Shown: positions 1 through 9,423, counted from the first letter of the stretch. The stretch: DNA of 64,000 nucleotides from Congregibacter litoralis KT71 (GCF_000153125.2 NZ_CM002299.1:4195338-4259337); one strand, 5' to 3'. The notes: generated from the sequence alone by a model not told the origin. Numbers and translations: made by a program.

Positions 1-185
1 AGGGGATCACCCTGGGTAGTCTCGCCCTGGCACTCGGCAGTCTTCACCGGATGCGTTGCGCCCTTGCGCCATCGCAGAATCCCCCCATACTGGAAGCCTC
101 GGAAACCATGACATCGACCACGACATCGACCATCACATCAACCATGACAAACGCAGACGCGAGCACCGTAAGGCCGCAGGCATGA
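1..185 (+). CDS. 3' end of an unidentified gene (partial, enters from the left edge)
   Basis: The frame that begins at base 3 is open from the window edge to a TGA at 183-185. That TGA overlaps the ATG of the response regulator at 182 as ATGA, the usual sign of translational coupling. The visible tail of about 60 residues starts with a Leu/Ala/Gly-rich hydrophobic stretch and ends in a Thr/Ser-rich segment built from a 12-bp tandem repeat. No domain can be named. If it is real it is the first visible member of the H-NOX signalling operon. The alternative is that it is open by chance. Confidence 0.4.
   Translation, partial: GITLGSLALALGSLHRMRCALAPSQNPPILEASETMTSTTTSTITSTMTNADASTVRPQA
108..143. 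repeat. 12-bp tandem repeat, three units
   Basis: There are three adjacent copies of a unit close to atgacatcgacc at 108-119, 120-131 and 132-143, with a decayed fourth copy starting at 144. It lies in the putative 3' end of the upstream gene, just before the response-regulator start. A 12-bp unit keeps the reading frame. Confidence 0.8.
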
Positions 186-1600
186 CAGACGCACTCAAGC
201 TTATGATGGTTGAGGATAGTCCTTCCCTGGCTGCCATTTACAACGCTTACCTCGCCGAGGAGAGCTATCAGACGGTCACCGTGGATAGCCTCGGCCGAGC
301 CCACGCCACCCTGGATGCTTTTGTCCCGGACCTGATCCTTCTGGATATTGAGCTTCCCGACGGCAATGGCATTGACTTTCTGCGTCATGTCATGGAGTTG
401 GAGAAACCACCCAAAGTTGTGGTCATGACAGCCCACGGCACCTCGGACATGGCCGTCGATGCCATACGCATGGGTGCCTCTGACTTTCTTACCAAGCCTT
501 TTGACGCGGCGCGACTCAAGGTAACTCTCGGCAATGCAGCGGCTCAGCTTGACCTTGGGAAACGCATCGAAGAATTGTCCGGCAAGCAGCGCGCGTCCTA
601 CGCGAATTTTATCGGCGCCTCCAATGCCATGCAGACGGTCTATCAAACCATCGACTCCCTGGCGCCCAGTGACGCGACGGGATTTATCGTGGGGGAGAGC
701 GGCACGGGCAAGGAGCTCGCCGCCGAGGCCATTCACGCTCACAGCGATCGCGCCGGCAGAGAATTTGTCGCCATCAACTGCGGTGCCATCCCCGGCGAAC
801 TCATGGAAAGCGAGCTTTTTGGTCATGTGAAAGGTGCCTTTACCGGGGCCAGCAATGCCCGTGAGGGCGCCGCAAGCATTGCCAATGGCGGCACCTTGTT
901 TCTGGACGAGATCTGCGAAATGGATCTGGAATTACAGAAGAAACTGTTGCGATTCATTCAGACGGGAACCTTCAGAAAAGTGGGTAGCAATACCCTTGAG
1001 ACCGTTGATGTGCGCTTTGTCTGCGCCACGAACCGCGACCCCCTGGTAGAGGTCCGTGAGGGCCGCTTTCGCGAGGATCTCTTTTACCGTTTACACGTGG
1101 TGCCCCTGCGCTTGCCACCACTGCGGGAGCGTGACCGGGACATCCTTATGATTGCCCGGCACTTTCTGGAGGTTTACGCAGACCAGGCGAAAAAGGCATT
1201 CACCCACTTTTCCCTCGCCGCCGAGGAACAGATGCTGCGCTACGTGTGGCCCGGTAACGTTCGACAGCTGCAGAACGTCATCCAGCAGGCGGTGGTCCTT
1301 CACGACGGCGAGCAGATCGAGGCTGATATGCTCGCCCTCGATATTCACCAGGGTTTGCAGGAAAGCCTCGATGGACATGATTCTCCGGGGGCTTCTGCCG
1401 CCAAATCAGAGACACATTCGCAGCCGGACGATCTCGCCCGGCGTCGGGCTATAGAGCCGCTTTGGATGGTGGAGAAACGCGCGATCGAAGCCGCCGTGGC
1501 TGCCTGCGACGGCAATATTAACCGCGCGGCGGGACTCCTCGAGGTGGCTCCATCGACCCTATACCGAAAGAGGCAGGCCTGGATCGACGACAGCGCTTAA
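182..1600 (+). CDS. sigma-54-dependent response regulator, LuxO/NtrC type
   Basis: This 472-residue transcription activator has three parts in order. The receiver domain has an acidic pocket near Glu11/Asp12, the phospho-acceptor Asp55 in LILLDIELP and Lys105. The AAA+ domain has Walker A GESGTGKE at 171-178, the sigma-54 contact loop GAFTGA at 218-223 and Walker B GGTLFLDE at 236-243. A C-terminal Fis-type helix-turn-helix follows. The family opens sigma-54 promoters when phosphorylated. The ATG at 182 is chosen over the earlier ATG at 56 because the receiver begins right after it and the intervening region is low-complexity. It sits 71 bp upstream of an H-NOX gene and a hybrid kinase, so it is the likely output of that relay. 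Vibrio LuxO is the closest well-known architecture. Confidence 0.9.
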   Translation: MTDALKLMMVEDSPSLAAIYNAYLAEESYQTVTVDSLGRAHATLDAFVPDLILLDIELPDGNGIDFLRHVMELEKPPKVVVMTAHGTSDMAVDAIRMGASDFLTKPFDAARLKVTLGNAAAQLDLGKRIEELSGKQRASYANFIGASNAMQTVYQTIDSLAPSDATGFIVGESGTGKELAAEAIHAHSDRAGREFVAINCGAIPGELMESELFGHVKGAFTGASNAREGAASIANGGTLFLDEICEMDLELQKKLLRFIQTGTFRKVGSNTLETVDVRFVCATNRDPLVEVREGRFREDLFYRLHVVPLRLPPLRERDRDILMIARHFLEVYADQAKKAFTHFSLAAEEQMLRYVWPGNVRQLQNVIQQAVVLHDGEQIEADMLALDIHQGLQESLDGHDSPGASAAKSETHSQPDDLARRRAIEPLWMVEKRAIEAAVAACDGNINRAAGLLEVAPSTLYRKRQAWIDDSA

Positions 1601-1671
1601 CAGCAGAACGGGCAAAAGAAAGGACTGACGAGCGGGCCGAAAAATGAGCAACAAACCACAGGAATTGAAAC

Positions 1672-2226
1672 ATGTATGGACTGATTAACAGCGCTCTCCA
1701 GGACATGGTAGTCACGCATTTTGGCGAGGAGCAATGGAAGAAAGTGCACCAGCGTTCGGGTGTGGCCGAAGACTCCTATCTCACCATGCGTCGCTACGAC
1801 GATGAGTCCACCTACCAGTTGGCGGCGGCCGCGTCAGAGGTTCTGGAAGCGCCCATAGACACTTGCATGGAAATGTTTGGCAAACACTGGGTCGACGCTA
1901 TCGCGATAAAACACTATGCTTCTCTCATGGATGCCACCGGCATTGATACCGTCGGCTTCCTTCATAACCTCAACAGTCTCCATGATCGCATTGCCAGCAC
2001 CTTCCTTGACTACGTGCCGCCGGAATTTCGTGTGGAAGACAGCGACAAAGATGCGGGAAAACACTTTGTCCACTACTACTCCGAGCGCAAAGGTCTGACC
2101 TCCTTTGTTACCGGTCTCCTGGGCGGCCTGGCCGAGCATTTTGGCGACAAACTGGAAATCGTAGCCGTTTCCATCGATGACGATGGAGAGGGTACACACA
2201 GCGTATTTGAACTGAGCATTCAGTGA
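1672..2226 (+). CDS. hnoX: H-NOX haem nitric oxide/oxygen sensor
   Basis: This is a 184-residue single-domain H-NOX (HNOB) protein, the family's usual length. The N-terminus MYGLIN and the DMVV segment are typical of the fold. His104, in the LHDRIAS context, fits the proximal haem ligand. The haem-propionate motif YxSxR is present as Tyr135-Ser137-Arg139. The family binds NO, and in some members O2, at a ferrous haem and regulates a partner kinase or cyclase. Its stop overlaps the GTG start of a hybrid histidine kinase by 4 bp (GTGA), so that kinase is the expected partner. Whether it prefers NO or O2 cannot be decided here because I did not reliably align the distal pocket. Confidence 0.93.
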   Translation: MYGLINSALQDMVVTHFGEEQWKKVHQRSGVAEDSYLTMRRYDDESTYQLAAAASEVLEAPIDTCMEMFGKHWVDAIAIKHYASLMDATGIDTVGFLHNLNSLHDRIASTFLDYVPPEFRVEDSDKDAGKHFVHYYSERKGLTSFVTGLLGGLAEHFGDKLEIVAVSIDDDGEGTHSVFELSIQ

Positions 2227-4238
2227 AGACCGAGCCAAGACTGACCTGGACGCAGCTCGAAAAGCTGTTCACGGTTATCCTCTGTATTAATGATGACGGC
2301 GAGATTCGCTATGCCAGCGAAACGCCCCGTCGCCACCTAAAGGATCTGGACGTCGGATCCCGGTTTTTCGATTTATTCACGCTGCTACGCCCCGCCACCG
2401 CTCGCAGCATTCCCGAAGTCCGGGAGCATCTTGCATCCTTGTTCCTGGTGAAAAGCAGGAATGAGCGTTTCGCCATACGCGGTCAAATGGTGGAAACCAC
2501 CTGGCAGAGGGAACCCGTTTTGTGTTTCTGCGGTGCGCCCTGGCTCTTTTGGATGAATGCGCATTGCCCGGACATCAAGCTTGGCATAGCAGATTTCTCC
2601 TCCCAGGACTCTCAGCTTGACCAGTTGTTTTTGATGAGCACCGAGCAACGCATGGTCAGCGACCTCGAAAAACTTAACGCAGAGCTGCAGGACGCCAAAC
2701 ACGATACGGAGCTTGCCCAGGCAGGCAAGACTGCGATGTTTGCGCGGATGAGCCACGAAATGCGCACGCCCCTGAACGGCGTGGTGAGCGCTCTTGCTCT
2801 CATGGGAGATCAGGAGATGAGTCCCCAGTCCCGGGAGTTGCTCGCCCTGGCCAATAGCTCCTCGCGCAATCTGCTTCATGTCATTAACTATGTGTTGGAT
2901 ATATCCAAGATTGAGTCGGGCGATGAGGTGCTCGAGAACACATTATTTGAGCTGCCGCTGATACTGCGTAGTGTGACGGATATCGTCCGGGCTCGCGCCG
3001 TGGAAAAGAAGCTGGAACTCACGTGGTCTAGCAGCCCGCTCCTCGGAAATCTCTACCTTGGCGATAAGGCCAAGTTACGGCAGTGCCTCCTCAATCTCAT
3101 CACCAACGCCGTCAAGTTCACGCCTGCGGGCAGCATCACGGTAAGAGCTTTGCCCTCATCCCATTCTGATGGGAACCATATCCGGTTTGAAGTTGAGGAT
3201 ACGGGTGAGGGCATCAGCCCGGAGGACAGGCTACATATCTTTGAACCATTCTGGACCGGCGCATCCGACGCCCTGGGTCAGGACAAGGGAACGGGTCTCG
3301 GTCTGGATCTGGTAAGACGCTATGTTGAGGTTATGCAGGGCACCCTGGGCGTAATTTCCCAGCTAGGAAAAGGCTCTCTTTTCTGGCTTGAGCTTCCCCT
3401 GGAGCCCGCGCCCGAGGCGAGCGCCTTAGGGGCCTCCCCGGAGGCTACACCAGAAGAGGTGCCCGCGAGATTTCAAGGTAAAGTGCTGCTGGTGGATGAC
3501 AACGCCACGAACATGCTTCTGGGCCGTTTGATTCTCGAGTCCCTGGGCGTATCCGTGGAGGAAGCGCGTGATGGTGCCGCCGCTGTCCAGCGAGCACTGG
3601 AAGAGGATTTTGATCTGGTGCTCATGGACCTGAACATGCCGGTCATGGATGGTGTTGCCGCTACCACGAGCATTCGCCGGGAGCGCAGCGAAGAGGCCTT
3701 ACCCGTGGTCGCCCTTACCGCCTATGCGAGCAGCGAGGAGCGGGAACGCTGCCTACAGGTCGGCATGAACGACTACCTGACAAAGCCCATCGTAAGGGAC
3801 CGCCTCGCTGAGCAACTGAACCGCTGGCTGAAAGCGGACACGGGGACGGGAGTGACTTCAAAAGCTGCAGCGAAGAAGCCCCCATCCGAGACAAACACCC
3901 TCCCCGACCTGGCTGAGGACGTTTTGAGCGAGCTACGGACACAGATTGGCGACAGCAGTCTGACAACGGTGCTGGATCAGTTTGAAGCAGAGGTTCAGGG
4001 CCGCTGGTCCCGGTACTCCCAGGCCCTCTCCGAGGGGGACAGGCCCGCGATGATTCGCGAAGCTCACACGTTGAGCAGCACCTGCCGCAGTCTCGGATTA
4101 GCAAACGCCGGCGAGCATTTTTCAAAGCTGGAGAGTCAGCTTCAGGATGGGGCAGCAATCCCGAAGGACGCGCCAGAGGAATCCGAAGCGATTTTGTCCA
4201 GGGGTCTTAGGGCCTTGAGCGAATTTCGCAACAGCTAG
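2223..4238 (+). CDS. H-NOX-associated hybrid histidine kinase (HNOBA-HisKA-HATPase-REC-HPt)
   Basis: This 671-residue cytosolic hybrid kinase has no membrane segments. Residues about 10-135 resemble the HNOBA domain that pairs with H-NOX in guanylate cyclases, including an FFDLFTLLRP segment. A coiled-coil linker leads to HisKA with His178 in MSHEMRTP. The ATPase has an N box at 291-295, DTGEG at 326-330 and GTGLGL at 356-361. The receiver has Asp425/426, phospho-Asp469 and Lys521. A C-terminal HPt domain has His615 in AHTLSSTCRSLG, where the usual Lys after Leu is Ser. The start is GTG and overlaps the H-NOX stop. The whole relay from His to Asp to His is in one chain, ready to pass phosphate to the adjacent LuxO-like regulator. 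H-NOX binding of NO probably controls autophosphorylation. Confidence 0.92.
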   Translation: MKTEPRLTWTQLEKLFTVILCINDDGEIRYASETPRRHLKDLDVGSRFFDLFTLLRPATARSIPEVREHLASLFLVKSRNERFAIRGQMVETTWQREPVLCFCGAPWLFWMNAHCPDIKLGIADFSSQDSQLDQLFLMSTEQRMVSDLEKLNAELQDAKHDTELAQAGKTAMFARMSHEMRTPLNGVVSALALMGDQEMSPQSRELLALANSSSRNLLHVINYVLDISKIESGDEVLENTLFELPLILRSVTDIVRARAVEKKLELTWSSSPLLGNLYLGDKAKLRQCLLNLITNAVKFTPAGSITVRALPSSHSDGNHIRFEVEDTGEGISPEDRLHIFEPFWTGASDALGQDKGTGLGLDLVRRYVEVMQGTLGVISQLGKGSLFWLELPLEPAPEASALGASPEATPEEVPARFQGKVLLVDDNATNMLLGRLILESLGVSVEEARDGAAAVQRALEEDFDLVLMDLNMPVMDGVAATTSIRRERSEEALPVVALTAYASSEERERCLQVGMNDYLTKPIVRDRLAEQLNRWLKADTGTGVTSKAAAKKPPSETNTLPDLAEDVLSELRTQIGDSSLTTVLDQFEAEVQGRWSRYSQALSEGDRPAMIREAHTLSSTCRSLGLANAGEHFSKLESQLQDGAAIPKDAPEESEAILSRGLRALSEFRNS

Positions 4239-4299
4239 CTAACTGCTGACCCCGGTCTCTGCTAACCTCAGGCATATTGCATCTACAAGGAAACTGATC

Positions 4300-6162
4300 A
4301 TGCGAGTTCTTCTCTGGGTTTTGGGCGTCCCCCTTGTTCTTATCATTCTGGCGGCGATTCTCGTGCCGCTGTTTTTGGACGAGGAGGCGCTGGTCGAGAT
4401 CGCCGCCGAGCGTATAAAAGAGCAGAGCGGAGCAGAATTGCGTATCGACGGGGACGCGTCCCTGTCTCTGTTTCCCAAGGTTGCTCTGTCCGCCAGCGCG
4501 GTAAGCCTGAATGTTCCCGACAGTAAAACGCGCATCGTTGCCGACTCCTTTTCCGCCGGCGTTGCCCTCATGCCCCTGTTTCGCAAGAGCGTGGAGATCG
4601 ACAGCATCCGCGTAGACGGACTCACCCTCAGCGCCGAGGCGGTGGATGAAGAGGCCGCAAAAGCCGAAGCCATGGACACCACCACGCTTAGCAACAGCGA
4701 GTTAGACGAGTTTTACGCCGTGAGAGCCCAGGCCCGGGCCAAGGCCCAGGCAGAAGCGGCTGCCAGCGTGTTAGCCGTCCCCCTGGCCCTGGAGGTAGGC
4801 GAACTCTCCCTGGCGGATATCCATGTGATCACCGTGGACAGTGACGGTCAGCCCATCAGCGAGCTACAGCTGCGGCAGCTAACCGCTAAGGACCTGAACA
4901 TTGACGGACGCCCCGTCCCCCTGACGGCAGAAGTCATTATTCCCTCCGGCGACGATAAGGATCCCATGAGCATCACCCTCGCCGGCGAGTTTCGAACCAA
5001 TCTCAACGCAGAGACCCTCAATCTGGATAGTCTGAATCTTCGCGTCACCGGCGCCACACCGGACCCGATTACCCTGGGCTTGAGCGGTGAATTCGCCCTC
5101 GATACCCAGGTCGCAGATCTCAAGCTCGAGCTTCAAACCGGGGATCTCAAAGGCAGTGGCACCCTCCGCTATGCAAGCTTTGAAAGCCCCCAGATCGACG
5201 CCGACCTGGCGCTGACAGAACTGAACCCTGCCCTCCTCGTCCTGGCCGGTCCCGACGCAGGCGCTGAGGTCGCAGACAGCGAGGCATCTGCCGATGGCGA
5301 TACAAGCCTACCCCTCAACGCTCTTCGCATGATCGATACGCGGGCCAAGCTGCGCATCGATAGCGTGGTGCTGGATGCGCATCGGCTCACGGACGTTAAC
5401 GCGCAGCTGCGGGTTGCTGATGGCGTCGCCACTCTCGACCCGGTGACGGCCCAGGTACACGGCGGCAAGATTGATTTCAGCGCCGTGTTCAACGGTCGTT
5501 ACAACCTCGCCACCCTCACCACGGAGGGCGGCGTGACAGCCCTGGATGTCGCCCAGGCCGTCGCAGCCATGGAACTGGGCATGGAAGCTCGCGGTATCGC
5601 CAATCTGGAATGGTCCCTCGAGGGCGGCGGCGAGAGCAGTGATGCCCTCACGCAGTCACTCACGGGGCCCATCAGCTTCACCACGGAAGACATCACTCTG
5701 GCGGGCATCGCTATGGAGAAGATGTTCTGTACGGGCGTTGCCCTTGTGAATCAGGAGTCCCTCAGCGCGGAATTTCCGGCGGACACCCGCTTTGAGGCAC
5801 TCAAGGCGGAGATCATGCTGAAAGACGGCGTGGCCACGCTAAATCCCCTCACGGCACAGCTCCCCGCCGTGGGTCTTCAGGGTACGGGCAACGTTGATCT
5901 GGAATCCCAGGATCTTCGCGCCAGTTTCCGCGCACAGCTCTCGGCGGCGCTGGGCGAGCTTGATCCCGCCTGCAGAATCAACGAGCGCTATGCCGATCTA
6001 CGCTGGCCCGTGGAATGTAAGGGAAATCTGGCCGACGACCCCGCCAGCTGGTGCGGCGTGAATACCACGGAGATCATTAAGGATCTCGCCGAGGGAGAAT
6101 TAAAGCGCAAGGCCACCGACGAGGCCGGGAAGCTCTTCAACAAGCTCTTTAATCGGGACTAA
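4300..6162 (+). CDS. AsmA-family protein
   Basis: The 620-residue protein has one N-terminal membrane anchor (about residues 4-27) and a long periplasmic part rich in beta strands. The opening segment after the anchor (RIKEQSGAELRIDGDASLSLFP) is the AsmA signature, and the C-terminus ends in the usual AsmA repeat-like region. AsmA-type proteins bridge the inner and outer membranes and are implicated in lipid transfer. An AAGGA-like ribosome site precedes the ATG. The gene ends head-on against the lipoprotein gene, and the two stop codons overlap by 4 bp. It does not appear to be part of the preceding signalling operon, although it follows it by only about 60 bp. Confidence 0.88.
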   Translation: MRVLLWVLGVPLVLIILAAILVPLFLDEEALVEIAAERIKEQSGAELRIDGDASLSLFPKVALSASAVSLNVPDSKTRIVADSFSAGVALMPLFRKSVEIDSIRVDGLTLSAEAVDEEAAKAEAMDTTTLSNSELDEFYAVRAQARAKAQAEAAASVLAVPLALEVGELSLADIHVITVDSDGQPISELQLRQLTAKDLNIDGRPVPLTAEVIIPSGDDKDPMSITLAGEFRTNLNAETLNLDSLNLRVTGATPDPITLGLSGEFALDTQVADLKLELQTGDLKGSGTLRYASFESPQIDADLALTELNPALLVLAGPDAGAEVADSEASADGDTSLPLNALRMIDTRAKLRIDSVVLDAHRLTDVNAQLRVADGVATLDPVTAQVHGGKIDFSAVFNGRYNLATLTTEGGVTALDVAQAVAAMELGMEARGIANLEWSLEGGGESSDALTQSLTGPISFTTEDITLAGIAMEKMFCTGVALVNQESLSAEFPADTRFEALKAEIMLKDGVATLNPLTAQLPAVGLQGTGNVDLESQDLRASFRAQLSAALGELDPACRINERYADLRWPVECKGNLADDPASWCGVNTTEIIKDLAEGELKRKATDEAGKLFNKLFNRD

Positions 6163-6536
6163 TTCAGTACGCGGTATCCGCGACCCCGGAGGCATTGCTT
6201 AACGACCTTAACCTTGTCGCGCTCGCCTTCGGCAATCCCGCGGGCACCGCCGGTAACGGCACCGACCCCGGCGCCGCGAACGGCGCCATCGGTGCTATCG
6301 CGGACGATGGCCCCAACGGCACCGCCCACCACCGCACCGGATGCGGCGCCCCGGGCAGCCTTCTCGCCCGTTCGCACTTCCGATGCATAGCTTTCGCACT
6401 CGGCCTTGTCTGCCGCATAGCGAGCCATGTCCACGCCCTTGCGATCAATGATGATTTCATCGGTGGTGGTGCAGGCGCCGATGCCCATCGTCGACATCAG
6501 CACCATGGTAGGGGTAAAACGCGTAAAAACACTCAT
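6159..6536 (-). CDS. small lipoprotein with glycine-zipper segments
   Basis: The 125-residue protein has a hydrophobic signal followed by Cys22 in an IGAC lipobox, so it is probably lipidated. The middle of the protein carries two Gly/Ala zipper stretches (around GAASGAVVGGAVGA and GAGVGAVTGG) of the kind seen in outer-membrane glycine-zipper proteins. A Lys/Arg-rich tail with one Cys ends the protein. A GGAG ribosome site lies about 8 bp before the ATG. Precise function is unknown. It is convergent with the AsmA gene. Confidence 0.75.
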   Translation of the reverse strand: MSVFTRFTPTMVLMSTMGIGACTTTDEIIIDRKGVDMARYAADKAECESYASEVRTGEKAARGAASGAVVGGAVGAIVRDSTDGAVRGAGVGAVTGGARGIAEGERDKVKVVKQCLRGRGYRVLN

Positions 6537-6613
6537 GGCGGGACTCCGGTTTCCGATTCCTTCGGGCTTCTACGTTCTACCCGTCTGAAACTGTCGGACA
6601 ACGGCGCCGCCCT

Positions 6614-8251
6614 TTAGTTCTTTTCTGCAGCCACCAGCTCCCGCACGTCTTCGAGCAACATTTTGGCGTCAAAGACGATGCCATCTCGCACCGTGTAACG
6701 AACACCGCCTACGCGCTCAACGGAACCTGTCTCGAGATTCAAACGCCGATGTCCCGTGCCGTAGAGGAGCTTGAAGTTGGCAAGGGGGTTTTCGTCGAGG
6801 ATGACCAGATCCGCTTTCTTGCCCACTTCCACGGTACCGATCTCCCGATCCAGCCCCAGCAGTTCCGCGCCATCGAGAGTTGCTGCCTTGATCACCTCCA
6901 GGGGATGGAATCCCACCTCCTGGAGCAGCTCGAACTCTCGAATGTAGGCAAAGCCATACACCTTGTAGATGAACCCCGCGTCGGAGCCCGTGACCACACG
7001 CCCGCCGGCGTTTTTGTAGTCGTTGACGAATGTCATCCAGCGTTGAAAGTTTTCCTTCCAGTCAATTTCGCGCTGCGTTGTCCAGTCAAAGAAGTAGGAA
7101 CCGTGAATCTGTGGATCGGCCTCAAAGGCCCGCGCCATATAGGACGGCACGTAATCGTCCATCCAGTCGGCGTTACGCGCCCGCATGAGATCCCGATTAG
7201 CTTCATAAATAGTAAACGTGGGCGATAAAGTGAAATCCAGGTCCACTAACTCGGCGATGGTGCGCTGCCAGGTTTCCGAACCCGGCGCAGCCGCCTGCAG
7301 CCACAAGCGCCCCGCCTCACCGAAGCGATCCTGCTCATTGCTGTAATTGTAATCATGGGGGTAGTCCTGAATGACCCGGTCGTCGAACATGGCCTCGGGC
7401 AGGCCGTACCAATGCTCCATGCTGTCGAGACCCAGACGGGCGCTGTCGAGGACGTTGGTCTGTACAACGGACAACTGAGCATGGTGGTAGGACGTCTTCA
7501 TACCCAGACGTTTAGCTTCTTCCATGGCAGCGGCGAAGGGCTCCGCCCGGGCGCCACGGAATTTCACACCATCAGCGCCGCGCTTGCGTACGGCTTTCAC
7601 CCAATCTCGCGCTTCGTCGGCCGTCGCCGTCGACGGCGGGAACATCGCATGAACACGCATACGCGGTGCACTGATCTCACCTGCAGCGGCCATCTCACGA
7701 TGTTTTATGGTCCAACCTAAACCCATAACCGAACCCACATCGCGTACGGTAGTTACGCCGTGGGCCAGCCACAATTTGAGCACGTACACGGAATCCGTGA
7801 GGGCGCCAGCCTGGGCATGCCCCGGTGTGCCCAGATGCGTATGCGCATCGACAAAACCCGGAAGCACGTAACCGCCGTCGACATCGATGACTTCGGCGTC
7901 GGCCGCCTCGGTGTCACTCCCGTGACCGCCGTGAATTGAATAGATGCGATCGCCGCGAACCTCAATAGTCACGGGACCCCGCGGGGGCGCGCCATTCCCC
8001 ACCACCAGCATGGCGTTTTTGATAAGGAGGCGATCAAAAGGTCCCCGGGCCTCGTCACCCCGCGGTGGTGCCAGCTTGGGTGGGGCAAAGCCCGCTGCTA
8101 GCGCTCCCGCGATCCCCTCCTCTCCAGGTTCGGGCCTGTTTTCCGCCGCCGTTGCGAACATGCCGGGCAAGACAAAAAGCAAACCGAGCAGGATAAAAGT
8201 GCTGCGGGCCCGTGCCCGGCCATCTGTGAACATCTTTAATCCAGACATCAA
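6614..8251 (-). CDS. exported amidohydrolase-superfamily enzyme
   Basis: The 545-residue protein has an N-terminal signal peptide and an amidohydrolase TIM-barrel. The first metal motif is DAHTHLG after the GGYVLPGF strand. Later His residues (SYHHAQ, SMEHW) and the TGSDAG segment near the C-terminal third supply the remaining metal and catalytic ligands. A C-terminal composite beta-sandwich segment (GKKADLVILDENP) is present. The family hydrolyses cyclic amides, dipeptides or similar bonds, and the substrate cannot be read from sequence. Two in-frame ATGs close together leave the exact start open by a few residues. It is transcribed divergently from the nucleoside hydrolase across a 170-bp gap. 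Confidence 0.85.
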   Translation of the reverse strand: MMSGLKMFTDGRARARSTFILLGLLFVLPGMFATAAENRPEPGEEGIAGALAAGFAPPKLAPPRGDEARGPFDRLLIKNAMLVVGNGAPPRGPVTIEVRGDRIYSIHGGHGSDTEAADAEVIDVDGGYVLPGFVDAHTHLGTPGHAQAGALTDSVYVLKLWLAHGVTTVRDVGSVMGLGWTIKHREMAAAGEISAPRMRVHAMFPPSTATADEARDWVKAVRKRGADGVKFRGARAEPFAAAMEEAKRLGMKTSYHHAQLSVVQTNVLDSARLGLDSMEHWYGLPEAMFDDRVIQDYPHDYNYSNEQDRFGEAGRLWLQAAAPGSETWQRTIAELVDLDFTLSPTFTIYEANRDLMRARNADWMDDYVPSYMARAFEADPQIHGSYFFDWTTQREIDWKENFQRWMTFVNDYKNAGGRVVTGSDAGFIYKVYGFAYIREFELLQEVGFHPLEVIKAATLDGAELLGLDREIGTVEVGKKADLVILDENPLANFKLLYGTGHRRLNLETGSVERVGGVRYTVRDGIVFDAKMLLEDVRELVAAEKN

Positions 8252-8424
8252 ACAATCCTCAAAAATTATTTCTCCTCACTTTACAAGAAACGGCGGTTGG
8301 TTTTCTTGTCCCGTCAGCGTCGCCGGTATAATGCACCCAAAACGAAAGCCCAGTACTCGTCGCCACCGTCCATGGACACCGGTGGCCAGCCCTCAGGCGA
8401 CACGATGGAAGTTACTCTCGCTCT

Positions 8425-9423
8425 ATGATCCGACGACGCCAGTTCACCCATGCAGGTCTACTGTTGCCTTTGACGGCAGCTCTGTCATCACAAGTTCTGT
8501 CATCACAAGCTCTGGCGGCTAAAGCCCAAGGCGATCCGTCCCCATCCTCGCGGAAGATACTTCTGGATACGGACATCGGTAGTGATATCGACGATGCCGT
8601 CGCCCTTGCCTACCTCCTTCGCCAACCACGCTGCGAATTGCTGGGAATCACAACGGTAACCGGTGATGCCCAGGGCCGCGCCCGCTTGGCGGCGGCGTTG
8701 TGTGAGGCAGCCTCAGTAGAAACGCCGATCTACCCGGGAGAAGAGACGCCCCTGTTCGTTGACTCAATGCAGACCGATGCACCTCAAACCAGGCGTCTCA
8801 AATCAAGGGAAGCGACATTTCCAAACCATGCGGCGATAGAGTTTCTGCGGGACACAGTTCACGCGCATCCCCACGAGGTGACGCTGCTGGCGGTGGGACC
8901 CCTCACCAATATAGCGACACTTTTTGCCCGCTATCCCGAAACCCCAGCTCTTCTGGCGGAATTGGTGATCATGGGCGGTAAGTTCTCGGACTATCCAACA
9001 CCCTGGGGCCCGACGGAGTGGAACGTCATCGTAGATCCTCATGCGGCACGGCAGGTGTTTGCCGCAGCTGTACCTAAAATCACGGCTACGGGCTTGGATA
9101 TCACCTGGCAGGTCAGTATGAGCCCCGAAGAAGTAAAAGCGCGCTTCAGGGAAGACCCTCTCCTGGAAATTGTGCTGGATTGGTCAAAAGTCTGGTTCGA
9201 GGAGCGAGAACTCCTGCACTTCCACGACCCCCTGACCGCGGCCACACTATTTAACCCCAGTCTGTGCCGCTTTCAATCGGGTGATGTTTACGTCGACCTT
9301 GAGAGCAAACCTATCCCTGGCGTCACGTCCTTTCGAGAAAACCCAGCGAGTACAATACAGGTGGCCACTAACGTCGATAGCGACGCCTTCTTCAAAGAGT
9401 ACTTTTCTGTGTTCCATCAATGA
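8425..9423 (+). CDS. exported inosine-uridine-preferring nucleoside hydrolase
   Basis: The 332-residue enzyme belongs to the nucleoside N-ribohydrolase family. The calcium-binding N-terminal motif is visible as LLDTDIGSDIDDA (Asp48, Asp50, Asp54, Asp57). The family cleaves nucleosides to base and ribose. The N-terminus has an RRRQF pair-arginine motif and a hydrophobic stretch, so Tat-type export is likely. That would make it a periplasmic nucleoside scavenger. The signal region contains a 15-bp tandem duplication. Its stop overlaps the start of the downstream glycosyltransferase as ATGA, an unexpected partner. Confidence 0.88.
   Translation: MIRRRQFTHAGLLLPLTAALSSQVLSSQALAAKAQGDPSPSSRKILLDTDIGSDIDDAVALAYLLRQPRCELLGITTVTGDAQGRARLAAALCEAASVETPIYPGEETPLFVDSMQTDAPQTRRLKSREATFPNHAAIEFLRDTVHAHPHEVTLLAVGPLTNIATLFARYPETPALLAELVIMGGKFSDYPTPWGPTEWNVIVDPHAARQVFAAAVPKITATGLDITWQVSMSPEEVKARFREDPLLEIVLDWSKVWFEERELLHFHDPLTAATLFNPSLCRFQSGDVYVDLESKPIPGVTSFRENPASTIQVATNVDSDAFFKEYFSVFHQ
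8482..8511. repeat. 15-bp tandem duplication in the nucleoside hydrolase signal region
   Basis: Two near-identical 15-bp units (ctgtcatcacaag plus tt or ct) lie at 8482-8496 and 8497-8511. They encode the repeated SSQVL / SSQAL pattern in the exported leader and preserve the reading frame. Confidence 0.85.

Noticed and set aside
44..826. A 260-residue minus-strand open frame
   Set aside because: It is antisense to the response regulator and to the 12-bp repeat region, with the Val/Met/Asp pattern coming from that repeat.
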